Shown here: one piece after another, positions 7,174-14,277 of the stretch
Layout of the letters: each line of letters starts with the position of its first letter
How positions within the stretch are numbered: the first letter of the stretch is position 1
NCBI GenBank assembly: GCA_903907885.1
Contig: CAIVPY010000280.1
Span: 1-14,476, forward strand
Origin: an uncultured Bacteroidota bacterium
GTDB taxonomy: Bacteria > Bacteroidota > Bacteroidia > UKL13-3
Reading direction: 5' to 3'
DNA: 14,476 nt
Notes under the pieces: model-generated
The model's database searches: none
Told to the model about the DNA's origin: nothing
What the model saw: only the letters and a program-made list of their open reading frames with translations
Position numbers and translations under genes: made by a program

Positions 7174-7995
7174 ATGAGACCAAACCAATTTTCGATATTA
7201 CCATTGGTGGTAAAAAACCTTTTGATTATAAATGGGCTTTGCTTTTTGGCAAGTGCTGTCATGGAAAGCCGAGGCTGGTTTGACATGAACGAAACCTTTG
7301 GATTGTTTTATCCTGCATCGCCACATTTCAAATCTTACCAATTGGTAACCCATTTGTTTATGCATGGCAGCATGACACATTTGCTCTTTAATATGTTTAG
7401 TCTTTGGATGTTTGGCAATACCCTCGAAAACTATTGGGGACCTAAACGCTTTTTGATTTATTACATGGTTACAGGTTTAGGTGCAGCCTTCTTGCATTTG
7501 GGTGTTAACTGGTATGAGATTTCGCATTTGCAAGAGCAAGTAAGCAACTATGTAAGTAACCCTACATTTGAAAATTTCAGAGTCTTTATAAACCAACAAG
7601 GCAAGTATGCAGACAATACTTTGATACAACAGTTTACCGAAGCTTGGTATCAACAAAAGCAAAACCCTGAATACATTGCCAACTCAAAGCAAATAGCTGA
7701 AATGCTGGTGCAAGCTAAAATGAATGTACCTGTGGTGGGTGCCAGTGGTGCGGTGTTTGGCTTACTGCTTGGCTTTGGTATGTTGTTTCCAAACACAGAA
7801 TTAATCATGTTATTTTTCCCCTTTCCTATCAAGGCTAAATACTTCGTGTTTTTTTATGGGGCTGCCGAATTATACCAAGGTATATCCAACAACCCTAGTG
7901 ATAATGTGGCACACTTTGCCCATTTGGGAGGCATGCTTTTTGGCTTTATCTTGATAAAGATTTGGAACAAAAGCAATAGAAAGAATTTCTATTAG
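7174..7995 (+). CDS. Rhomboid family intramembrane serine protease
   Basis: A 273-residue polytopic membrane protein. The catalytic pair is present: S191 in GASG (189-192) and H247 in NVAHFAHLGG (244-253). H69 and N73 in HLLFN match the oxyanion-side His/Asn of GlpG. Hydrophobic helices lie near residues 10-30, 55-82, 93-113, 187-205, 208-230 and 246-264. A roughly 70-residue polar insertion (115-185) separates the third helix from the GASG helix and would form an extra-membrane loop. Rhomboids cleave transmembrane substrates within the inner membrane; the substrate is unknown. The gene follows mutL on the same strand after 77 bp with no visible promoter, so co-transcription is plausible. ATG 7174 has no clear Shine-Dalgarno site. 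Confidence 0.94.
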   Translation: MRPNQFSILPLVVKNLLIINGLCFLASAVMESRGWFDMNETFGLFYPASPHFKSYQLVTHLFMHGSMTHLLFNMFSLWMFGNTLENYWGPKRFLIYYMVTGLGAAFLHLGVNWYEISHLQEQVSNYVSNPTFENFRVFINQQGKYADNTLIQQFTEAWYQQKQNPEYIANSKQIAEMLVQAKMNVPVVGASGAVFGLLLGFGMLFPNTELIMLFFPFPIKAKYFVFFYGAAELYQGISNNPSDNVAHFAHLGGMLFGFILIKIWNKSNRKNFY

Positions 7996-7997
7996 TA

Positions 7998-8018
7998 GGG
8001 GCGAAAAATGTTTTGCCC
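7998..8018. terminator. Imperfect hairpin between convergent rhomboid and PIN toxin genes
   Basis: GGGGCGAAAA on the left and TTTTGCCC on the right pair around a short ATG centre, with one unpaired G. The stem begins 2 bp after the rhomboid stop and lies 12 bp beyond the PIN toxin stop on the other strand, so it could end both transcripts. The sequence also resembles the dispersed GGGCGAA...TTCGCCC palindromes of Bacteroidota, and a relative lies at 8727-8746. Confidence 0.5.
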
Positions 8019-8030
8019 GCACTCTATCGA

Positions 8031-8444
8031 CTACATTTGTTTTAAGTACTCTGACATAGTTAAGATTTTTGTTTGCTGAAATTTTTCCAAAACAAGTAAA
8101 TCTTTATCTCCAGTTATTAGGTGGCTTGCATTGGCATCTTTAGCCAAAGCCAACAAAAAATTATCTTTTTCATCTCTACAATCACCAACAATACTTGATA
8201 CTTTTACAAACAATGCTCTTTTTCTGATTTCTAATAAGAGAATTTCTAATTCAAATATATCAAAATACTTTTTAAACTTTCTTCGTTGTGTAACTTCTAT
8301 TATTTCGTCAATTAACTCTTGACTAAATACAAGTGTAATTTTGCTGTTAGATATTATGGTATCAAGGCTTGCATAGTTTTTAGTAAGCAAAAAACTAATC
8401 CAAAGATTTGTGTCAATTATGACCCTATCTTTATCATTTTTCAT
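8031..8444 (-). CDS. PIN-domain ribonuclease toxin (TIGR00305/COG1569-like)
   Basis: A 137-residue single PIN domain. The acidic metal-binding set is visible: D11 in VIIDTNLWISFLL, an acidic residue in SQELIDEI (41-48), D91 and D94 in DCRDEKDNF, and D113 in LITGDKDLL. PIN toxins are Mg/Mn-dependent ribonucleases that cut tRNA, rRNA or mRNA and are blocked by a partner antitoxin. The spacing D-C-R-D-x-K-D-N-F followed by T-G-D-K-D-L-L matches the 'putative toxin component, PIN family' group better than classical VapC. The ATG (complement of 8442-8444) lies inside the upstream antitoxin gene, an 11-nt overlap indicating coupled translation. All expected catalytic residues appear intact. The RNA target cannot be deduced. 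Confidence 0.9.
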   Translation of the reverse strand: MKNDKDRVIIDTNLWISFLLTKNYASLDTIISNSKITLVFSQELIDEIIEVTQRRKFKKYFDIFELEILLLEIRKRALFVKVSSIVGDCRDEKDNFLLALAKDANASHLITGDKDLLVLEKFQQTKILTMSEYLKQM

Positions 8445-8649
8445 ACCTTTTTGTTCTTACAAACTCAACCTCTTTAGTTATTTCAGCAAGCGTTGGAGGA
8501 TTGCTTTTGGCTTTCTCTCTAAATTTATTTAGTAAGCTAAGGAATGAATCATCTGACTTATTTCTGATAGAAATAAGTTTCAAATCTGCTAGGTCTTGTA
8601 GCAACTTATTAGCCTTTGGATTTATAATATCAATTTGAAGTGTATTCAT
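8434..8649 (-). CDS. Antitoxin partner of the PIN toxin
   Basis: A 71-residue, charged protein directly upstream of the PIN toxin gene and overlapping it by 11 nt. I do not recognise a named DNA-binding fold at the N-terminus (MNTLQIDIINPKANKLLQDL). The C-terminal segment PPTLAEITKEVEFVR (52-66) plus TKRYEK has the helix E-I-x-x-E-V-x-x-V-R and a basic end common in Bacteroidota antitoxins paired with this PIN group (recalled pattern). That helix is the likely toxin-binding part. The role is inferred mainly from size, order and overlap. A good promoter abuts the ATG, and the predicted mRNA has little or no leader. Confidence 0.82.
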   Translation of the reverse strand: MNTLQIDIINPKANKLLQDLADLKLISIRNKSDDSFLSLLNKFREKAKSNPPTLAEITKEVEFVRTKRYEK

Positions 8650-8653
8650 AATT

Positions 8654-8683
8654 CAAATATAATTAATTCTATATCCACAGCAA
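8654..8683 (-). promoter_or_regulatory. Bacteroidetes-type promoter of the PIN toxin-antitoxin operon
   Basis: On the minus strand TATATTTG (complement of 8654-8661) matches the -7 consensus TAnnTTTG exactly, and a TTG (complement of 8681-8683) lies upstream with a 19-bp spacer, the usual -33/-7 distance. The -7 box ends only 4 nt before the antitoxin ATG, so the transcript would start at or very near the start codon. Confidence 0.6.
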
Positions 8684-8726
8684 TAAAAATCCTACAATCG
8701 TTTAAACTTGATATAGACAGGAATTT

Positions 8727-8746
8727 GGGCGAATAGTATTTCGTCC
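8727..8746. repeat. Imperfect palindrome upstream of the PIN module
   Basis: GGGCGAATA (8727-8735) pairs with TATTTCGTCC (8737-8746) with one bulge and one mismatch. Its core resembles the hairpin at 7998-8018 on the other side of the PIN toxin-antitoxin genes, so the two may be decayed copies of one dispersed element. Confidence 0.4.
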
Positions 8747-8807
8747 TTACAACTCATTCTATCCATTAGTTTCTAGCAATTGGATAAAAATATTAAGACT
8801 ATCAAAA

Positions 8808-9078
8808 AGTAAACACAATACATTTTGCACAAATATGCCCATGTGTAAAAAAATACATAGCACATTTGCCACCAATATGCTCGTATAGAAAAGTAAACAT
8901 AGTATATTTTGCACAAATATGCCCATGTTTACAGAAATACATAACATATTTGCTATCAATATGCTCATATAGAAAAACAAACACAGTATATTTTTTGTTA
9001 ATATGCCCATGTATAAAAAAATACATAACACATTTGCCACCAATACACTCATCTAGAAAAGCAAACACAATACATTTT
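8808..9078. repeat. Tandem array with 42-bp units in an 84-bp higher-order period
   Basis: Three consecutive 84-bp units (8808-8891, 8892-8975, 8976-9059) have no length change, and a 19-bp start of a fourth follows (9060-9078). Each is made of two related 42-bp halves. First halves begin like AGTAAACACA and contain AATATGCCCATGT; second halves begin like AAAATACATA and contain AATATGCTCATATAGAAA. All six complete halves keep a T-rich core (ACATTTTG or CATATTTGC types). Since 42 is a multiple of three, frames stay open: minus 8759-9052 and 8802-9116, plus 8866-9132. None has a recognisable start context or family, so I treat the array as a minisatellite. The wider gene-poor stretch 8650-9191 otherwise holds only the PIN promoter, the palindrome at 8727-8746 and a -7 box at 9142. 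Confidence 0.9.
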
Positions 9079-9141
9079 ACCTCTCTTGGTATAGCACATA
9101 GGATAATGCGCAGCAAAGCAACAAGTAACTGAATAAATAAT

Positions 9142-9149
9142 TATGTTTG
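9142..9149 (+). promoter_or_regulatory. -7 promoter box of the downstream secreted-protein gene
   Basis: TATGTTTG matches TAnnTTTG exactly, 42 bp before the ATG at 9192, which would give a leader of about 35 nt. No TTG is found at the normal -33 distance, so the match could be chance. It lies just 63 bp beyond the end of the tandem repeat array. Confidence 0.4.
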
Positions 9150-9191
9150 TGGTGAAGTCAACATAGGAAAAACTAAGTAGAAATTTTAGCT

Positions 9192-9914
9192 ATGAAAAAA
9201 TCAATTCTATTTTTATTCATTTATGTTGGCTTAGCCAATATAAATTTTGCTCAAGATATCACATCTAGCAACAACCCATTAAAGCATAGTTTAGGATTGG
9301 GTTTAAACCTATCAACCAATGGCATTGGGATTCAATTGGCGCATAGTATTCTTAAAAATGGCAAGTTGGTAGCAAGGTTAGAAGGACGTTACTATTTTAT
9401 AGACATCAATAACCAAGAGACATACATCAATCAAATAAAAATGCAGGTAAATGGATTTATTAAAAGAGGTTCAATAGGTGTGTTGTTAGATTACCATCCT
9501 TTTAAAAATCCTTTTAAAATTTCAGCAGGCTTTTCGATTTTATTAAACGAGGTAAGTAATCTAGTGAAAAGAAAAGATTCGCTACAAGTTGGCAATATTA
9601 TGATTAGCCCTGATGAAATGGGTTCAATATCGCTTAACTATAATGTTCAGCCAAGTCCTTATTTTGGTGTTGGCTATGGAAATGCAATTCCTAAAAAGCG
9701 AATTGGCATTACTGCCGAGATTGGCTTTTACTATACCAACATCCCTAAAATAAATTACAAAACCAATGGTATGTTAGAGCCTGTTAACCTATCAAACGTA
9801 ACTGCAAATGGTGTGTTTTTTGGAGATTATTACAACTTCCCATTTCTTCCAGTTTACAACTTAGGATTAAATATTAGATTAGGGAAAATTAACAGAAAGA
9901 TGTATTTAGATTAG
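9192..9914 (+). CDS. Secreted, probably outer-membrane beta-barrel protein of unknown function
   Basis: A 240-residue protein with a strong signal peptide: MKK, a hydrophobic stretch ILFLFIYVGLANI, and probable cleavage after A20 (NFA|Q). The mature part is rich in alternating strands and Gly: LGLGLNLSTNGIGIQLAHS (34-52), a segment ending PSPYFGVGYGNAIPKKRIG (about 154-172), and a C-terminal strand VYNLGLNIRLG. The 'YFGVGYGN..PKKRIG' stretch followed by a strand and a proline-containing turn resembles uncharacterised Bacteroidota outer-membrane barrels. No enzymatic motif is visible. Its stop overlaps the convergent deoxynucleoside kinase stop by 4 nt. A possible promoter is at 9142, just beyond the tandem repeat array, so array length could conceivably affect expression; that is speculation. 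Confidence 0.8.
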   Translation: MKKSILFLFIYVGLANINFAQDITSSNNPLKHSLGLGLNLSTNGIGIQLAHSILKNGKLVARLEGRYYFIDINNQETYINQIKMQVNGFIKRGSIGVLLDYHPFKNPFKISAGFSILLNEVSNLVKRKDSLQVGNIMISPDEMGSISLNYNVQPSPYFGVGYGNAIPKKRIGITAEIGFYYTNIPKINYKTNGMLEPVNLSNVTANGVFFGDYYNFPFLPVYNLGLNIRLGKINRKMYLD

Positions 9915-10522
9915 AACAAACCGTTTATTTCAGTTTCAATTCTTGAAATAACCTTTCCCAAATCTTCAGGGCGTTCGGCATAGTTCAAATCATCCACTTC
10001 GATAATGATATGACGGTGTTTGTAGGTGCTAATCCATGCTTCATATCTTTCGTTTAATCGTTTTAAATAATCCAAACGAATGCTGTCTTCATAGTCTCTA
10101 CCACGCTTTTGAATATTGTTAACCAACGATGGTATTGAAGCTCTTAAATATACTAACAAATCAGGTGCTTTGATGGTTTGATTTAGCGATTCAAAAAGTT
10201 TTTGATACGTTTCAAAATCACGGGTACTCATCAATCCCATCGAGTGAAGATTGGGAGCAAAAATGTGTGCATCTTCGTAAATGGTTCTATCTTGGATGAT
10301 ATTTTTCTTAGATTTTTGCAAACCCAACACTGTATTGTAGCGGCTATTCAAAAAATAAATTTGCAAATTGAAGCTCCATCTGTGCATATCTTCATAAAAA
10401 TCGCTGATGTAAGGATTATCCTCCACATCCTCATAATGAGGCTCAAACTTGTAGTGTTTTGATAAAAGCGTGGTTAAAGTTGTCTTCCCCGATCCTATGT
10501 TTCCTGCTATTGCTAAGTGCAT
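9911..10522 (-). CDS. Deoxynucleoside kinase (deoxyadenosine/deoxyguanosine kinase family)
   Basis: A 203-residue P-loop kinase starting almost at its Walker A motif, GNIGSGKT (7-14), as is normal for the family. Further signatures are the acidic EDVEDNPY (31-38) for nucleoside binding, R61 in FLNSRYN, QDRTIYED (77-84) with the family's D/E-R motif, and the arginine-rich lid KRGRDYE (139-145). The enzyme phosphorylates deoxynucleosides (probably purine) with ATP in the cytoplasmic salvage pathway; base specificity cannot be read from sequence. It is convergent with the secreted-protein gene, their stop codons sharing the bases TTAG. It is divergent from the queuosine-precursor transporter gene, with a 132-bp gap. 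Confidence 0.93.
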   Translation of the reverse strand: MHLAIAGNIGSGKTTLTTLLSKHYKFEPHYEDVEDNPYISDFYEDMHRWSFNLQIYFLNSRYNTVLGLQKSKKNIIQDRTIYEDAHIFAPNLHSMGLMSTRDFETYQKLFESLNQTIKAPDLLVYLRASIPSLVNNIQKRGRDYEDSIRLDYLKRLNERYEAWISTYKHRHIIIEVDDLNYAERPEDLGKVISRIETEINGLF

Positions 10523-10654
10523 ACTATTTAAATTTATTTCAACTTACGATTTTAAGTAATTGTTAACAGAGGATTTTAACACACTTTCAACATTTTGCTT
10601 ATTTGCTTTCTTTCAAACTTATTGTGTTTATAATTGTATTGTTATAATTAAGAT

Positions 10655-11431
10655 ATGAAGGAATCAAAACGCAATATATTGTTTTTAGTATTAGGTTCGT
10701 TTTTTATTGCTAATGCCATCATTGCTGAGTTCATCGGGGTGAAGATATTTTCGCTCGAAAAAACCTTTGGATTAGAGCCTGCCAACTGGCATTTGTTTGG
10801 TTTTGATTTGTCGTTTAATATGACCGCAGGTGTTATCCTGTGGCCTATTGTGTTTGTGATGACAGATATAATAAACGAGTATTTTGGGCACAAAGCAGTG
10901 AGGCTATACTCCCTGATTGCAGCCACTTTGATAGCCTATTCTTTTTTAGGTGTTTTTACGGCAATGCATGCCACAGGTGCCGATTTTTGGAATACCAAAC
11001 AAACAGAAAGTGGTCCATTGGATATGAACTTGGCCTATAATTCAATATTTGGTCAGGGTTTGTGGATAATCATTGGCTCATTGGTAGCTTTTTTGTTAGG
11101 GCAGTTGATTGATGTGAAGGTGTTTCACTGGGTGCGTCAAAGTACAGGGGATAAGCATCTTTGGCTTCGTGCAACCATCAGTACCTTGGTATCACAATTG
11201 ATAGATAGTTTTGTGGTGTTATTCATTGCCTTTTATATAGGTAAATTGAACACCCCAGACCAGTGGCCATTGGCACAGGTGTTAGCTATTTGTATTGTAA
11301 ACTATGTGTATAAATTTACAGCTGCCTTTGTAATGATTCCTTTGCTATACTTTATTCACAAGCTGATTGATGCTTATTTAGGTAAAGAACTAGCCGAGAA
11401 AATGATTCACGAAGCCGCTGAATCGGAATAG
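10655..11431 (+). CDS. yhhQ: Queuosine precursor transporter (YhhQ/COG1738 family)
   Basis: A 258-residue membrane protein with about six hydrophobic helices. Family hallmarks are FVMTDIINEYFGHK (67-80, with D71, N74, E75) and STLVSQLIDSFVVLFIAF (176-193, with Q181 and D184). E. coli YhhQ imports queuine-pathway precursors (preQ0/preQ1) for tRNA wobble-base modification, and the same role is expected here. A soluble insertion around residues 104-130 follows the third helix. It stands alone: no queuosine biosynthesis gene is in the window and I see no preQ1-type riboswitch in the upstream 132 bp. Start ATG 10655 places a short basic end (MKESKRN) before the first helix. Confidence 0.92.
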   Translation: MKESKRNILFLVLGSFFIANAIIAEFIGVKIFSLEKTFGLEPANWHLFGFDLSFNMTAGVILWPIVFVMTDIINEYFGHKAVRLYSLIAATLIAYSFLGVFTAMHATGADFWNTKQTESGPLDMNLAYNSIFGQGLWIIIGSLVAFLLGQLIDVKVFHWVRQSTGDKHLWLRATISTLVSQLIDSFVVLFIAFYIGKLNTPDQWPLAQVLAICIVNYVYKFTAAFVMIPLLYFIHKLIDAYLGKELAEKMIHEAAESE

Positions 11432-11468
11432 ATGTTTGATGTGCTGATGCTGCCTAATTATTATGGTT

Positions 11469-11490
11469 CGTCATTCTGAAGCATGAAGAA
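11469..11490. repeat. Relic of a dispersed GTCATT-type palindrome upstream of clpC
   Basis: CGTCATTCTGAAGCATGAAG resembles one arm of the common intergenic 'GTCATTCTGAGCGAAGCGAAGAA' element (recalled). The matching arm is absent, so it looks decayed. It sits in the 283-bp gap between the transporter gene and clpC; apart from the GGAG site before clpC nothing else is recognised in that gap. Confidence 0.3.
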
Positions 11491-11714
11491 ACTAACACGT
11501 AAATAGATAACGGTTGAAACTTTTATTATAAGGATGTTTTGAAATAGGGATTTATCAAATGGAAATACTTGATATGGTTGTTACTAAAAAGCTAACATCT
11601 ATTTGTGAACATAAATGACATTGTTTTTTAAATTCAATTTATAAATTGCGTAAACTGTTTTGGAACATTGTTTGACTAAATTAGTAAGCATATTAAAATT
11701 CGGAGTATATAACC

Positions 11715-14270
11715 ATGGAAGCAAAATTTTCGCCACGCGTAAAAGACGTAATTAGCTATAGCCGCGAAGAGGCTATTAGACTTGGGCACGATTACATAGG
11801 CACTGAGCACTTGTTGCTTGGCCTCATAAGAGAAGGTGATGGCAAGGCTATCAAGACACTACAGGCTTTGGATATAGACAAGATAAAGCTGAAGAGAACA
11901 ATAGAAGATGCTATTAAAAATACTGCATCAAACAATACCAATTTTGTAAATATTCCCCTTACAAAGCAGGCCGAAAAGGTGCTTAAAATTACCTACCTTG
12001 AAGCCAAAATCTTTAAGACTGATATCATAGGCACAGAGCATCTTTTACTGTCAATATTGCGTGATGAAGACAATTTGGCTTCACAAATTCTTTCGCAGTT
12101 TGGTATTAACTACGATATTATGAAAGCTGCTATTGAGAATAATATTTCAGAAGTGAAAAACGAAGCTCCCAATGCTGATGAAGATGATTATTATAGCGGG
12201 AGGCCCGAAGAGCGCAAGCAAGAACCTGTTCGCAAGCCTGATTCAAAATCTAAAACACCAGTGCTTGATAACTTTGGAAGAGACTTAACCAAATCAGCTG
12301 AAGAAGGTAAGCTTGATGCTATTGTAGGTAGAGAGAAAGAAATAGAGCGTGTTTCTCAAATATTATCAAGACGTAAAAAGAATAACCCAATCCTTATAGG
12401 TGAGCCAGGTGTAGGAAAAACAGCTATTGCAGAAGGTTTGGCTTTAAGAATCATACAAAGAAAAGTATCTCGTGTACTTTTCAATAAACGAGTGGTGATG
12501 CTTGATTTGGCAAGCTTAGTTGCTGGAACCAAATACCGCGGACAGTTTGAAGAGCGCATGAAAGCGGTGATGAATGAATTGGAAAAATCACCTGATGTAA
12601 TTTTGTTTATTGACGAGATACATACCATTGTGGGTGCAGGTGGAGCAAGCGGAAGTTTGGATGCCAGCAATATGTTCAAACCCGCTTTAGCTCGGGGCGA
12701 AATCCAATGTATTGGTGCTACCACACTTGACGAGTATCGCCAATATATCGAGAAGGATGGTGCATTAGAGCGCAGGTTCCAAATCGTAATGGTTGAACCA
12801 ACCAGTCCTGAAGAAACAGTTGAGATTTTAAATAATATCAAAAACAAATACGAAGACCATCATAGCGTAACCTACGAATCAGATGCGATTGAGGCATGTG
12901 TGAAAATGAGTAATCGTTATATGACAGATAGGTTTTTGCCAGACAAAGCCATTGATGTGTTGGACGAAGTAGGAGCAAGGGTGCATCTTAGCAATATCCA
13001 TGTGCCTGAAAGCATACTTGAACTTGAAAAACAAGTTGAAGAAATAAAAGTAGAGAAAAACAAAGTAGTGAAAAGCCAACGCTACGAAGAGGCTGCTAAA
13101 CTAAGAGATAGAGAAAAACATTTGCTTGAGCAGTTAGAAACTGAAAAAGCCAAATGGGAAGACGATGCCAAAAACCAACGCTTCAATGTAACAACGGATG
13201 ATGTGGCTGAAGTAATAGCAATGATGACAGGCATTCCTGTAAAGCGTATTGCCCAAAGCGAAGGACAGCGTTTACTCAACATGGGAACTGAGTTGATGGG
13301 CAAGGTAATTGGGCAAGATGAAGCCATTAAGAAATTAGCAAAAGCCATTCAACGCACCAGAGCAGGTTTGAAAAACCCTAATAAACCAATTGGTTCATTT
13401 GTGTTTCTGGGCCCAACAGGTGTGGGTAAAACAGAAATGGCTAAGGTTTTAGCAAGGTATTTATTCGACAACGATGATTCTATAGTGCGAATAGATATGA
13501 GTGAATACATGGAGAAATTTGCGGTTTCTCGTTTGGTAGGCGCACCTCCAGGTTATGTGGGATATGAAGAAGGTGGTCAACTAACTGAGAAAATTCGTAG
13601 AAAACCATATGCGGTAATTTTGCTTGACGAAATTGAGAAAGCGCATCCTGATGTGTTTAATATCTTATTACAAGTATTGGATGAAGGTTTTTTAACAGAC
13701 AGTTTAGGGCGTAAAGTTGATTTTAGAAATACCATCATCATTATGACCTCTAACATTGGAAGTCGTCAGTTGAAAGATTTTGGAGGAGGAGTTGGATTTA
13801 ATACGGTTAGCAAGCAAAATGATACAGATAAGAATACTAAGATAATTATTGAAACGGCTTTAAAACGTTTCTTCTCACCCGAGTTTTTAAACCGTATTGA
13901 TGATGTGATTGTGTTCAATTCATTGGCTAAAGAATCCATTGTTAAAATCCTTGATTTGAGTTTGGCTAAATTGGTTAAACGTGTGGAAGAGCTTGGTTTT
14001 AAATTCAAAATTTCCGATGTGGCAAAAGAATTCTTGGCTGAAAAAGGATTTGACGCAGACTTAGGTGCTAGGCCTTTGGCTAGAACCATTCAAAAGTATG
14101 TTGAAGATCCAATGGCTGAAGAAGTATTGAAATTTGAAACAGGCGAAGGTGAAACTTTGGATGTGGATTACGACAAAGAAGCCAACCCAGATGAGTTGAA
14201 GATTTCGACAACCAAAAAGAAAGAAAAAAAGAAAAAAGATACTCCAGCTGAAAAGCCAGAGAATAATTAA
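11715..14270 (+). CDS. clpC: ATP-dependent Clp protease ATP-binding subunit ClpC
   Basis: An 851-residue class 1 Hsp100 unfoldase. Domains in order: a double Clp N-domain (about 1-143); a first AAA+ module with Walker A GEPGVGKT (229-236) and Walker B ILFIDE (296-301); a middle coiled segment with the UVR-like motif RYEEAAKLRD (456-465) that marks ClpC rather than ClpB; a second AAA+ module with GPTGVGKT (566-573) and ILLDEIEK (635-642); then VGF (693-695), the loop expected to dock onto ClpP. It ends in a lysine-rich tail (834-851). It unfolds proteins and feeds them to ClpP in the cytoplasm; adaptor and target are not visible. The ATG is preceded by GGAG at 11702-11705, the only Shine-Dalgarno-like site of normal spacing noticed here. 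clpP is not in the window and no CIRCE-like operator was seen. Confidence 0.97.
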   Translation: MEAKFSPRVKDVISYSREEAIRLGHDYIGTEHLLLGLIREGDGKAIKTLQALDIDKIKLKRTIEDAIKNTASNNTNFVNIPLTKQAEKVLKITYLEAKIFKTDIIGTEHLLLSILRDEDNLASQILSQFGINYDIMKAAIENNISEVKNEAPNADEDDYYSGRPEERKQEPVRKPDSKSKTPVLDNFGRDLTKSAEEGKLDAIVGREKEIERVSQILSRRKKNNPILIGEPGVGKTAIAEGLALRIIQRKVSRVLFNKRVVMLDLASLVAGTKYRGQFEERMKAVMNELEKSPDVILFIDEIHTIVGAGGASGSLDASNMFKPALARGEIQCIGATTLDEYRQYIEKDGALERRFQIVMVEPTSPEETVEILNNIKNKYEDHHSVTYESDAIEACVKMSNRYMTDRFLPDKAIDVLDEVGARVHLSNIHVPESILELEKQVEEIKVEKNKVVKSQRYEEAAKLRDREKHLLEQLETEKAKWEDDAKNQRFNVTTDDVAEVIAMMTGIPVKRIAQSEGQRLLNMGTELMGKVIGQDEAIKKLAKAIQRTRAGLKNPNKPIGSFVFLGPTGVGKTEMAKVLARYLFDNDDSIVRIDMSEYMEKFAVSRLVGAPPGYVGYEEGGQLTEKIRRKPYAVILLDEIEKAHPDVFNILLQVLDEGFLTDSLGRKVDFRNTIIIMTSNIGSRQLKDFGGGVGFNTVSKQNDTDKNTKIIIETALKRFFSPEFLNRIDDVIVFNSLAKESIVKILDLSLAKLVKRVEELGFKFKISDVAKEFLAEKGFDADLGARPLARTIQKYVEDPMAEEVLKFETGEGETLDVDYDKEANPDELKISTTKKKEKKKKDTPAEKPENN

Positions 14271-14277
14271 TTTCAAC

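Noticed and set aside
8808..9078. CRISPR array interpretation of the tandem repeats
   Set aside because: Units are contiguous and diverged, with no unique spacers between identical repeats, and no cas gene is present.
8759..9132. Three long open frames inside the tandem repeat array (minus 8759-9052, minus 8802-9116, plus 8866-9132) as genes
   Set aside because: All three are open for the trivial reason that the unit length is a multiple of three. None has a family match, a signal for translation start or a convincing promoter, and they contradict each other, so they are described under the repeat and not called as CDS.
10523..10654. preQ1 riboswitch upstream of the queuosine-precursor transporter
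   Set aside because: No compact hairpin followed by an A-rich tail close to the start codon could be recognised in the 132-bp gap.
12356..12847. A 163-codon open frame antisense to clpC
   Set aside because: It covers the conserved first AAA+ module of clpC on the other strand; its sequence is serine-rich shadow composition with no recognisable domain.
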